From positions 105,834 to 169,833 of the forward strand of contig JAWQEG010004836.1 in NCBI GenBank assembly GCA_033782935.1: a stretch of 64,000 nucleotides of DNA, in the 5' to 3' direction. The position numbers and the translations under genes were made by a program. The first letter of the stretch is position 1; each line of letters begins with the position of its first letter. The notes under the pieces were generated by a model. That model saw nothing but the letters and a program-made list of their open reading frames with translations. It ran no database searches and was not told where the DNA came from. This stretch comes from Petrolisthes cinctipes. Its lineage: Eukaryota > Arthropoda > Malacostraca > Decapoda > Porcellanidae. This document shows positions 34,415-48,217 of the stretch, one piece after another.

Positions 34415-37400
34415 ATGCAAAACCAGAACCATAACAGCGTGGAGGATAAATTTCAAATGAATTTCGGCCCATTTGATCATGATTTGTTCACCCAGCCGCA
34501 CATGGTGGCTGGGATGGGCGGGATGGGAATAGGAATGAAACGATCCGCCCATGATGCTGGCCTGGATCGGGACCCCTTAGGACTATCATCTGACGAGGAT
34601 CCGGAACTGCTGAAAAAGGACGATAAGTTGCACCCGTCCTCTAGTAGGGAGGAGGTCCTTCACCATCACCACCACCACCAGCACCAGACCTCACTCGAAC
34701 CTCAACAACCTCAACCCAAGACACTCCCCAACGGGAAAAAGACCAAAGGCAGAGTCAAAATCAAGATGGAGTTCATAGACAACAAACTGAGGAGATACAC
34801 CACCTTTTCCAAGAGAAAGACCGGCATTATGAAGAAGGTAAATAGACGTGAGACAGTTTGCATCTCCCCCTCCTCCCCTGGTAGCCTACTCAATGTGGCC
34901 CCTCAGTGAGCGTGATTACATCATATGGTTTCATTCTTATTTTAGATATCTTACACCGTGGATGCTGTCTTATAATATTGATACCGATTATTTGTTAATG
35001 TAAGCATACTCGAAATAAATTTGTCATAGACGTTTATGAATGGATTAAAGTAAGGAAACTTGTTGAAAGATGAACAGCCAGTGGTGTTACGCTTGGTGAG
35101 GGGCCTCATTCACCCGTCGAGGCAGGTGAGGTACAATGTTGACAGCGGGCAGCATGGTGAGGTTTAGTGCCATTTCCGGCCCTCAGCGGCACTAGGCCTA
35201 CTCCCTTGTTGACAAAATGTTGGTGTAGGTGTAAATAATGGAAGGAGTGAAACAGAGAGATAAATATATAACGTTAAGTGGTTTTTGGTGTTGGTTACTT
35301 CAGTCCTCTTGCCCGCCTTAGCACGCTGCCAGGTTATTTCTGTGTTAATCTTGGTAAGCACACATGCTGCAGTCAGACACCCTGGGTACACACCGGCCGG
35401 ACTTAGTACACAGGGAATATATTACAAACATTTTAGTCACTCATTTGTCACATGCACGATGATACCATACAGTTACTAAATGGTAAATATTACACCATTC
35501 CAAGAGTAATCCTGTATTTGCCCTCCTGTATCGTTAAAACGAATTTTGTTATCGCCAGTCTAGTAGTGTAACTAATTTGAAGGGATTTTTCAGTTTAAGA
35601 ATATAATATTTAAACATTGCGTTATTAGGCAATATGTTTAAAATTCTGTGCCTGACTCCGAGGTTAACAAAAATGATGTTTTGACAGGTGTATGATTATA
35701 TTGCAAATACATGCATAATTCTTTTTCCGTTTGCTAGGTGATGTTCACAATAAGATTTTTGTTCGACTAGACAATTTTTGTACTTCTGCTTGGTTAGTTT
35801 GTTAACACCGATTAGGCCTATCTTATTTATGATTTTGCCTACTTGTTGGATATTGGTATGGTGTCTGAATGGTATCGTACCAGTACCCGGTACTAATTAT
35901 TGGGCCAATATGAAGAACGTTTGAGGATTTTCAGCCACATATGATACGGTATATTACTAGCACACTTAGATGATTTCTCAAAATTTGCAACAATTACGGA
36001 TAACTCTGCTCTTACCCACTGATATTCACGTGAAAGTTAAAATTAACTGTATTGTTTCAGTGACTATAGGCCTAACCGAATGATAGTGTGATGGATTGCG
36101 AACCAAAAAGACATCAGATGATCTGTTGGTTCTCGCCGATAAACAGAGTATCCTGGCTACACCAATGTAATATTTGTATTATATATGTTAGTTGTAGAAA
36201 TTATGTCATTACTTTACTCTGGTTCGGACAACGATAAAAATGTGGGGTTAGTGCATTGCGACTGATGACTTGTAGAAAAATGAACAGCTAACATTAGTGA
36301 AAAATTAATTATCTGCCAGGTTTGACATTCATTTGTAACATTAATAGTAATGTATTATTATATAGTCACCTGGGGTTGAGGATATACGATACCGTTACCG
36401 GAAAGTGAACTGTTTAGAACTGTATGGTACCGCACTAGCGAGAATAATTATATTTTAGTGATGTGGAGGCAACAGTACGTATGTAGATGGAGTCTGGAGA
36501 AAAGAGAGTAAAGTCTGATTTTTACAGGTAAACTGATCATTTTCGCTGTTCTCCTAAGCTCCGAAGTACCTAGATCCTGTGAAAGACGATATAGGCTAAA
36601 TGCTGTCTCCAATTAGCGACGTGTCTAAATATATAAGGTGTTATTAAGTGCGGCAGAATGGAAGCAGGGAATCTTGAAAATCAACTACTGTCTCCATCCA
36701 ACGCGATAAATATGAAGCACCCAACCTTAATAATAAGCTTCGTAATAGTTCCAAGCTACTGACAACCTCTGGTCCCGATGTTGACGTAAAAAATAGATAA
36801 GTAAATAAATAAATGGCACCGCCAAATTAAACCCACGCTGCGAGTACATTTTTTTTATATCCTTGATCACATTTTCATTTTAAATTTGGAGGAAAGAATT
36901 AATGTAGCTCTGTTGGTTCTTACGGACAGTTAATTATATCTTGGGCACGGAGAAAAATATTGAGGCATTGTTTACAGTTGAATAATAAATTACGGTATAA
37001 TAGTTTCTTCTTATCGAAAGGAATGCGCAAAAAAAAAAAAGTTAATATGATCTCATGGGACGTAAGGCATAATTCTTCATACCTTAGGTTCAAGTCTCTA
37101 ATATTTCAGCTTGGATTTTGCAAATATTGTGCACCAAAAAGTTGTAATAGTTACTGGTTCTGTTATTGACTGTTACGGTAAATTACATGCTGCGTTCGTT
37201 CGCTGATCCCTAATAATGGTTATGCTTTTACTGGTGATTTTTCTTTTTTTATTTTTTAGTGTTTGGTCATACTTAGACTATTCACATACACTGTACACCG
37301 GATATTTATTATTTTAACAACCCGGCATCGTCCCTGGCAGAATGCGATAGCGTACCGTACTATAAGTTAGGCTACATATATAGCCTACCGTACTTTGTTC

Positions 37401-37461
37401 AGAGAATAGTTTTAAGTAGGATAGGCTATCGTGTAACATTGTGCGCGTCAATTCCCCCACC

Positions 37462-37503
<42 letters not shown>

Positions 37504-40051
37504 GTTTAAATTGTCTTTCTGCAATTATTTATACGCTGGTAACAAAATCCACAGTGATATCTCTCCTTAACAGTAAGTCTGTCAGACAACACATTTTTTA
37601 ATACATAATAAATTGCTAGTTATGTTGAAGTTGTGAAACAAAGTAAAATGATTGTTACCGTATATAGCGGCCATAATGTGATTATTTTGTTTAGCTGCAT
37701 TGTGTTTAAATAAAATGAGAAAAGTGTATACTGTACACACAAGAAAAAAAAACTATCGTTACACCTTCTGTGCGATACAAAATGACACCACGAATGAAGG
37801 TTTTTGATAACAGCCTTCTCACATTGGTATCCCTGCGTATGTATGTTGCGGCCACATCTGTTATCAAAAACCTTCATTCGTGGTGTCATTTTGTATCGCG
37901 CAGAAGGTGTAACGATAGTTTTTTTTTTTTTTTTTTTTGTGTGTACCTCCGAGCAAGAACAAGGAGGGTGGTGAAGAGTCCCTAAATGCATTGTGTTGCT
38001 TGTCCGTCCATGTGTTGAAGTAATCTCGGAAAATCATTAGGCTAGACTTGCTTTTGTACAGTAAGTTTGCCAAGTACGGTGGAGCGGGGCATAGAAATAT
38101 CCAACAACAAGTAACAAATTATTGGTAGGCAGTGTACATTCTTGTCAAATAAATAATTAATCTACTCTTATAGTAAAGTGGTCTGTTTTGTCCCATAATT
38201 TGGAGGAATCATAACTCTTCCATTCACCCCTTACAGATAATCATTTTAACTTAGGCTATTAAAAGTTGGAATGGATCAGTCATTGCTTCATCGTGTTGGG
38301 TTAGACATTAAGGTGTTGGGATAAGATAGGTTGATGTAGTTTAAATAAGGTTAAGTTGGCCATGTCGTAGTAAAGTATCATTTATATCGCATAGCCTAAG
38401 TGGAAACGTCCTGATAAGAGAAAACTTACAGCTTAACTATAGCTCTCGGGCCTCAAGCAAAATAGGCAACTCTTGGATGATAACATGAGTGGGTGGTAAA
38501 ATGAGGGAGTGCAATGTTTATGTTCACGATGTCCATCTCTCAGCTCGGGACACCACCACATTGCATCACTCACTGCCATGTGTGTTTGTGTGTGTTCATA
38601 TCATAGACTTTAGATGTCGAGAGGGAAAACTTATTATTTCTAACACTTTACTACTCCAGTGAGTGGTTTTCAAAGCTCCATGACTTATATTGGTCAGGGT
38701 AAGTTCCGAGTATGAGAGAAATATGTTGTGGCAGCGTTAGGTAGCGGTACTGTAGCCTAGTGTAATGTAAAACTTGTTTCCTACATTATATGCAAAAATG
38801 CATTAATGACTAAGTACTGCTACCAAAATTTTGTGTGTGAATTTTTACGAAGTCTTTACCAAAGATGGGATTTGTGACTGGCAACAAGTGAGTTTATTTT
38901 TGGAGAGATGTGGCTCCAGGATTATTTTATTATTATTTAACTTACTGTGTTAATTAAGAATGGGAATAAAATATTTGTGTCCCTTATACTTTACCAACAT
39001 CTTGGGGAAACGATCCACTACTTAGGCACTCAGCTTTGCCGGATGTTTGTGGTTTGAAAACGATCTAGCTTCAACCATTTTACAAAACTCACGAGATAAC
39101 ATTTTGTGTTTGTCTTACGGAAACTTTGTGTCCCATCTGTGTAGAGTAAAATTAAAGAAAGCGTTAACTTGGTGTGCTGTTAAACGGTGAGTGAAAGCCA
39201 TCCTGTAATTATGGTTATTACTGTTGGCAGGGACGTGGGGCCATGGGGGTAGAAGGGGTCGAGTATGTGGAACCGGTAGTGAGGGAGACGTGAGTCGCAT
39301 CTCACTGTTTCAGACATTAGTTCTGCTTAATTATTGGCGTTTATCAGCAGTGTTGAGTAAAGGTCTACAGTCACTAGTAGATGTTTATCCAGTGTGTCGT
39401 CAGTCACAGTCAGTGTTTATCCAGTGTGTTGTCAGTCAGAGTCAGTGTTTATCTAGTGGCCAGGAGGTGCTGAGGTCTGAAAGCTTCATACCTGTAGGTG
39501 TGTATTATATTTATGTTGTCTTGCGGACCTTCAATTTTGTATCGGGTGAAATTATTGTTGTAGTATTTTGTTTTACCGGTGACTGAATTGTATCATAACT
39601 ACTTAATCAAAGGCTGGGCGACAGAAATAGGTAGTTTGATTGTCCATTACGTGAAATGAGAAAATAACAGCGTGTCTTTGTAGGCCGTAATGTCCAACAA
39701 GTCATGAAAGATATAAGTTCAGAGTGATCATCTTTATTGGTAAACTGGTTTGACGTGTAAGTGAAATCCAAAATTATTTTTAAGATTATTTAATGTGAAA
39801 TACAATTATGAAATTTTTCAGGCGCTTATTTAGACCAATTGTAGGTAAATATATAAACTAAAAATAAATATCTTTGTACAATTATAGTCCCGATACTAAA
39901 TAGGCCTAAATAAATAAAACATTTGTGATCAGTTAGTCTCGCTGCAGACTACAACATATTAACCTCATTCTAGAGTTTTTTTTATATACAGGTAGACTAT
40001 GTCATAAGTGAATGAAGTTAGGTCTGTTGATCTGACCCGCTTTTTAAAATA

Positions 40052-40083
<32 letters not shown>

Positions 40084-40542
40084 GTGCTGCCTGATGCACA
40101 CGTTTATATTCCAAGCTTGTGGTTCAGGTATTATTTTGTTTTTTTCTTTATTTTTCTTTCTTATCATATATTTAGTTTGATTCAAAGAAGCTGCCGTCTA
40201 ATTCAGTAATGTTTGTTCTTGGTCAGTTGTGCCGTGGAGAAACTTATTTAGTTACGGTATATATATATATATATTTTTTTATATATAATTTTCATGGAAA
40301 CTTTATAACCCGTACTTGGCTCTTGGTTTTTGTTCATCCCCGAACGTTTAATACAAGTGCTTATTGAATGCACGAGATGATTTGCAACACTGAAGGCTAA
40401 TCTTTGAAATATAGGCTAAAGTTAATGGAGTTATTTACTGTGACAATAGTTTGGTAGATGGATCAGTGTGTGTGTGTGTGTGTGTTGTTTACTCTTCATT
40501 CATCCTTAGGCAACAGCTGTCTCTTTATGCAGTCCAGTCTTC

Positions 40543-40593
<51 letters not shown>

Positions 40594-40889
40594 GTGGTCG
40601 GTCGGCCGGGTAATAATATTATATTTACGAAGAGACTGTGTAGAAACAGGTTTTGCAAGATTTATTGTGTGATAAAGCTAATGCCATGTGTTGGCACGCA
40701 GCGCCAAAGATGTGAATGAAAGTGTGTGTGTGTGTGTGTGTGTACCGGCAAGTGTATGGTTATGTTTTATCAAGTGTGCAGATGTGCGAGCATGTGTGTC
40801 AGACTGTGTGTGTGTGTGTTTGCATATTTCTGAGATAGTGTTTCTGTGTATGAATAAGTGCTGCCTTTGTGTATACATAATTAAGATGT

Positions 40890-40944
<55 letters not shown>

Positions 40945-42232
40945 TGTGTCCTGTGTGTACTCGTGCACGCATCAAAGACTATGTTTGTATGCCTGTATGT
41001 CTGGGGAGATCGTGTGTGCATTCGTGCGTGTCGGGTTGATGGTGCTCGCGCGTGTGAAATGTTTTGTGGAGTAGCGGTATGTGTGCTTGTGTGGTGCCTG
41101 GAAGTAAAGTAACACCCGACAGATTTATCCAGGTGATTATTAATTTATATTGTTATAGGTTAAAAGTATTTGTATCTAACCAAAAATTTACCACCTCTCG
41201 AACAGATGTACTCGCAGATGGTTTTGATTGCCTCGGTTTTAGGGCCCTATATGCAAGAACATTCGTGGGGTAGTGTATACGATGACTCAGTAGTAGGGAG
41301 TCATCGTATACCTGTACCACACTATCGTCAACACCACGGATAGTCTTGCCTATGACCATTACTCGCTAGAAAGTTTATAAACATTAGTAAATATTGAATA
41401 ACCCGCTAAATCTTGATCGTGTATGAAAATTGGAGGCTTCTGATTCCTTCTAACTATGCCACGAAACAAGCTCCTTCCATATTGGTGGTGTTTCGTGGCA
41501 ATATTTGAAGGACTCTTTTACCTTCAATTTTCTGACTACGACACAGGGGTGCAGGAATAGGGGGGCAGGCTTAGGGGGGTTTAGGTGGGTGTGGGGGGTT
41601 TTTGGGGGGTGCGGGAGTAGGGGAAAAAGCTTGGGGGGGGGGTTAGGGGGGGTGCGGAAATAGGGGACAGGCTTTCTACCCACCCCAAGCCCGTCCCCCT
41701 ATTCCCGCACCCCCTCCGTCCCCCCCCCCCCCAAGCCTGTCCCCTACCCCCGCACCCCCTTAAGTGCTGATTATCTTGTTGGCAAATTAGAAGGCTACTG
41801 AATTCCTCCTAACTATGCCATGCCAAAAAACAGACCCCCTCAATCAATCAATCAATCTCCCCTTAAGGTGGTAATTCTTTTTTGGTACATTGGAGTGCCT
41901 TGATTCCTCCAAAGTATGCTAGCTAGGAAACAGAAACAGAAGAGCAAAAATAATGGCATTCTGTTGTTGCTTGGAATAGTTTGGAGGATTCAGTTGCTCC
42001 AGATTTACCAACACAAAACTTCCCCCTTAAGTTATCCCCTTTTGTAACTCGGCCTTGTAAAGTGTGAACCGTACGAGGAGTTTATTCAGAAGTAGGATAG
42101 CTGGCCTGGTACGCCTCTCTATAGATTTATTATGGTATGTATCTGGCATTTTATCTTGTTCGTGGTAAGTTATCCATGTGTAAGTAGGCTACCCCTTTTT
42201 AGACCCCTGGGGATCAGACATTTAACTTGAGG

Positions 42233-42282
<50 letters not shown>

Positions 42283-43250
42283 TACATTGGAATGCCTTGA
42301 TTTCTCTATGCAAAGTATGCCAGGAAACAGACCCAGATGAAGAGAAAAATAATGGTATCCTGTTGATTCTTGTTGTCTGGAATAGTTTGGAGGAATCAGT
42401 TGCTCCGGATATAACATCATTGAACTTCCTACTTAATTAAGGAGGAAATTCGGTGTTGGTAAATTTGGAGCAACTGAATCCTCCAAACTATTCCAAGCAA
42501 CAACAGAACACCATTATTTTTGCTCTCCTGGTCCTGTTTCCTAGCATACTTTGGAGGAATCAAGGCACTCCAATGTAACAAAAGCGAATTACCACCTTAA
42601 GGAACCCTGTGATGTAGTCAGAAAATTGGAGATATAGGAGTCCTTCAAATATTACCACGAAACACTAAATACATGGAAGGAGCTTGTTTCGTGGCATGGT
42701 TAAGTGAAATCAGAAGCCTCCATCCAATTTTCATACATGATCAACGGGTCCTTAAGGGGAGAACCTCTTGTTGGTAAATTGAATGGCTACTGAATCCTCC
42801 AAACTAGGTCACATAGCCTAATCGAACCCCTACGGTATTAACAACATTGAGGTGATTTGTTTTCTGGTATAGCTTGGAGGAATTGGTAGACCTAAAATTG
42901 ACCCAAAACAGGTTCTCGACTTAAGGGGAAATTATTGGAAGGTCTCTGATTCCTCCATATTATACCACGAAACAAATCCCCTCAATAGTATTTTAATGAT
43001 GATTTGTTTCTTGGCATAGTTTGGATTAATTAATAGTCCTACAATAATTTCCCACAAACAGGTTCTCCTCTTAAGCTAACTGGGTATAGACAGACAGACG
43101 AACAGGGCACAATCAGCTTATTATTACAGGTACAGAGAAAATGATTTTATATACAGGTGTACGGCCTCGGTCGCATATCCCAATCAGTAGCAAAAAAAGA
43201 GATTGAGGAAAGTAAACATATTCGACAAATAGATATTGAACAAACACACA

Positions 43251-43320
<70 letters not shown>

Positions 43321-45583
43321 CGACTTCAACAAAATAGATATTGAACACACACACACACACACACAGACACAGACATTTGACTTCAACAAAATAGATATTG
43401 AACACACACACACACACACACAGACACAGACATTTGACTTCAACAAAATAGATATTGAACACACACACACACACACACACACAGAGAGAGAAGGACGACA
43501 ATAAAATGCATATCAAGTTTTTGCCTGAGCAGAGTAATAAGGCTTTGTGTCGACCTTTCTTCACTATTAGCTGAACCAACAAGCAACTCGTGTCTCTCTG
43601 CCTTCATGTTGATTGGTCCTATACTACTACTACTAATAATAACTAATTTATGTGATATGCGAGTTTTTCAGTGAAGGGTAAAAGCGTCTGGTGTTAGTCA
43701 GTGGAAATTTGTATGTATGTAATCCTATTTAGTATTCGTGTCAGTCGTGCCGAAATTGTGAAGACGTATGTGGCTCTAAAAAAATTAATAGATCAATTAA
43801 AAATAAAATCCCACTTTAGCCTTTAGCCTACAAAAATTTTCTTTGGGTTGAGATTTGGGTGTATAAGAAGTAACAGATATATACCTTCAAATTGTCCCAC
43901 CAAGCTAAAGTCTCGTCGCCTCACTCAGTGCTTCTTGAAGGATAACATAAAGGATAATTATCGTACAAACACATTCACCAACACAGAATTACAATATCCA
44001 GGGGCCAAATTAATAAACTGCTCTGTTTTTTTTTTTTTTTTTTTTTTTACGAGCCTGTGAAACTTGTATATATTTCCATACTGTATTTCATGACTTTGCA
44101 CGTGTGACGCCTCGACTTTTGCCGCCGACTGTACAGTTTGTGGGGTGGGGGTGGGGGATCGGTAGGCTTCAGCTAACCCACAAAATCATAGTCCACTGAA
44201 GCGGTAAAGTTTTTTAAAGTGTAAAGTATCAAATAGTTGTATTGAGGTAAGAATGGTTACTTCACACTTAGGCTAATTAATTTACCTAAGGAGACAATAC
44301 AGTGTTGGTTGGTACATTTGGAGCAACTGATTCCTCCTAACTATTCCAAGCAGCAGGGCCACCATTATTATACCCAATCTGGTCCTGTTTCCTGGCATAC
44401 TTTGGAGGAATCAAGGCACTCTATATTGTGCAAAAAATGTATTAACCCCTTAACAGTCTATGGAACAAATATCCCAGGTTCAGTATCTTCCCTTAATTTC
44501 CTTACCTCGTTTACCCACATGTCCTTGTTTACATATTCTGCCCATTTATGACTAATTTCTTATGTCATCTGAGCTGGTAACACTGTGTGGGAAGGTGTCA
44601 TTTGTAGGTGGGTGAAAGATTGTATCATGTCATTATCTTCCCTTATTAATTTCCTTACCTCTTTTCCCGCATGTCATTGTTTACATATTCTGCCCATTTA
44701 TGACTGATTTTTTATGTCATCTGAGCTGGTAATTACGCTGTGTGGGGAAGGTGTCATTGTAGGTGAAAGATTGTATCATGTCGCTCTACCTACCATGTTC
44801 CACCTAGCCTACTCTGATTCCTCCCCAATCTATGTTACCAGCTCAAATGACATAAACATCTAAGTACAGTTGCCCACACTTGAAGCTGGTACGCCTCGTT
44901 ACTTGTGAGATACCTACAGCAGGAAGGAAAGTGAGTAAAAGTTGTAGTTTGTTGACAAGCAGACAGTAATAATATTTTACTGTCTGCCTGTCAACAAACT
45001 ACATCTTTTTTTCACTTTCCTTTCTCTTGTAGCTACCTCACAAGTAACGAGCCATACCAGCTTCATATGTGGGCAACTGTACGTGGTCGCGAATTTATAA
45101 ACTAACTCGAGTGTACAATCGTTGACAAATATTTAGAGTCTCATTTCAGTCTTGTGCTCTTGATTTTACGTAGGAAATTGTGATAGATAAAGTTTGGTAA
45201 ATGTACAGTCGGCCTCAGGAATTTGTATACACCACTATTGACATCAAGGGTTCGTACGTAACAACTAAAAAAAAAAATTGATGCATTAATTTCCCAACAC
45301 CAAAATTTTCTAGTAAAGTCATTTGGTTAATACTTGAATCAGTCAGCAGAACAATGCCTACAGTGTGTTCAAAATAAAGATCCCTAATAACCAATGATCT
45401 GTGTACGAATTTCTGAGGCCGACTGTACATAGGCTACATGTATTTATGAATTTATGAATTACACTGTACATTTTCCCACCAATAAAGAATCGCCTACAAG
45501 AATTAGTTCATTATTATTATTTGGGTATTCTTATATATATAGTTTATAATTTAGCAAAATGAAGAATCGCCTACAAATTTTTT

Positions 45584-45624
<41 letters not shown>

Positions 45625-45929
45625 TGGGTATTCATATAGTTTATAATTTAGCAAAATGAGGAATAGCCTAAAGGAATTAGTTCATTATTATTTTGGTATT
45701 CATATAGTTAATGATTTAGCAAAATGTGTAGTTAGTTTCCGCGTGCTTATCATTTTCGCTTGGTAGTGCAGAATTCCCACAAGGACAGCAGTCAGTCAGT
45801 CAGTCAGTGTGCATGAGACCTGACAAGTGGCTGCATGTGTCTGGGAGGGCTTCTCTGTGGTGGTGTAGTCTATGTACCCTGCACGCTCCCTCTGTCCCTC
45901 ACCCTCATCATTGTTTACACCTCCCTTCT

Positions 45930-45966
<37 letters not shown>

Positions 45967-47509
45967 GGGGTAGGGGGGAGAAGGGGCCAGTTTAAATATG
46001 TTTTGCTTATACCTCCCTTCTTGTGTGTGTGTGTGTGTGTAAATGGGGGGGGGGGGAGAAGGGGCAAATGTAAATATGTTTTGCCTATACCTCCCTTCTT
46101 GTGTGTGTGTGTGTGTATTTCACACTGTAACATATGTGATTTATATTATATTGATGGCCATATGAATGTTTATTACCTACACCTCCCTTCTTCTCGTGTG
46201 TGTGTGTGTATGTGTGTTGGGGAAGGAAGAGGAAGCATTACACTGTAGCATCTGTAGTCCAGGTATAATCTTTTTTCTCGTGTGTATATGTGTTGGGGAA
46301 GGAAGAGGAAGCATTACACTGTAGCATCTGTATAGTCCAAGTATAATCTCTTCTTGGTGAGGTCCCTACGAAACATTTTATGGCTCTTGTCTTGTTGGGG
46401 AAGGAAGAGGAAGCATTACACTGTAGCATCTGTATAGTCCAGGTATAATCTTGTCTTGGTGAGGTCCCTACGAAATATTAATGGCTCTTGTCTTGAGGTG
46501 GTTTTTCCCAAGACCAATAAGACTAGTGTTATTGGTGTTGGTTTTTCCAGTAGGCTAGTCAGACGTCGCCATCTTGTCCCAGGCCGGCCATGTGCTCGTC
46601 TCAGTCTGTACACGCGCTAACCTCCGCCATGTTGGAACAGAACGAGTTACCCCACGGTCGAGTTATTAGCCTAGCCTACACCGTCTGCCTTAAGGGGGTG
46701 CGGGAGTAGGGGGACAGGCTTGAGGGGGGGGGGGGAGGGTTTGAGGGGTGCTGGAATAAGGGGACAGGCTTGGGAGGGGGGGTAGAAAGCCTGTCCCCTA
46801 TTCTTGCTCTCTCCTAACCCCCCCCTAAACCCCCCCAAGCCTGTCCCCTACTCCCGCATCCCCCCTAAAGCCCCCCAAGCCTGTCCCCTACTCCCGCACC
46901 CCCCTAAACCCCCCCCCCCCCAAAGCCTGTCCCCCTATTCCCGCACCCCCTTAAGGTGGAAGTGCAGTGTTGGTAAATCTGGAGCAGCTGTTAATTCCTC
47001 CAAACTATTCCAAGCAACAGAACACCATTATTTTTTGTTCATCTGGTCCTGTTTCTTGGCATACTTTGGAGGAATCATGGCACTCCAATGTAACAAAAAG
47101 TGAATTACACCCTTATTAAAACCATCTCGTCCACTCGTATCTCTTATGATAATTTACATATGATAATTTTATTGTACGTTTTCAATCACGATCTACTCGG
47201 GTGGAATAAGTGGTCGGATTTGTGGTAGCATATCCTATTATTTTGGAGTTTGATATAGTAAAAAAAAAAAAAAAATGAAAAATAAAAATACTGAGACAAG
47301 CGATTTGACTCACTTGGTTGTAATAATATTTTCCTTTAGGCTACTTAAATCCGACTTTGTCGATTGATGTTTTGGTAATTTTTAGTTTTAATAGTTTTTG
47401 TTTATACTGTAGGGCCAGTGTAGGCTATTTATTTACTTTTTCGACAGCCAGTTATAAAAGAACGTTCCAATCCTCTACTCATGGCAAACTATTAGATGAA
47501 TTATTTTTA

Positions 47510-47544
<35 letters not shown>

Positions 47545-47627
47545 TTATTGGTGTAGTTGTTTTTATTATTATTATATATATTTTTAGTGTATTATACTTT
47601 AGAAGACTACATACACTCCCTTTACAT

Positions 47628-47658
<31 letters not shown>

Positions 47659-48164
47659 TTCCATAGATAAAATGTGCCAACTTTCTCATTTGATTAAGGA
47701 CCCTGTGCTCGTGAATGAAAATTGGATGCTTCTGATTCCTCCTGACCATGCCACGAAACAAGCTCCTTCCATGTAGGTGTGTGTGTGTGTTTCGTGGCAA
47801 TATTTGAAGGACTCGTTTATCTCCAATTTTCTGACTACATCATACATAGGGTCCCTTAATTAACCTCTTGGTCTTTTCGGTACATCCAAGACAAAGTACA
47901 CCAGAATTTACACAACTGTTGTCTATCGAAACTGAACACTGGTGAAAATTACCACTACAAAAGTAAAGAGAAAGAAAGGACCATAGAAAATAAAAAAAGG
48001 AAGGAAGAGGTAGAAATAAACAAGTGGAGCTGATTGTTGCTGTAGGTCATCATAGTGTGAGAACAACTAAGGTCTACTAACAGCCTTATATATAATGGTG
48101 TGTGTGTGTGTGTGTGTGTACTGCGAAGTAAGGTTTCTTCCCTGGAGGCTTGCACACTTCCGCA

Positions 48165-48217
<53 letters not shown>

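Noticed and set aside
40678..41112. Frames rich in Cys-Val or His-Thr
   Set aside because: They are direct translations of (GT)n/(CA)n microsatellites.
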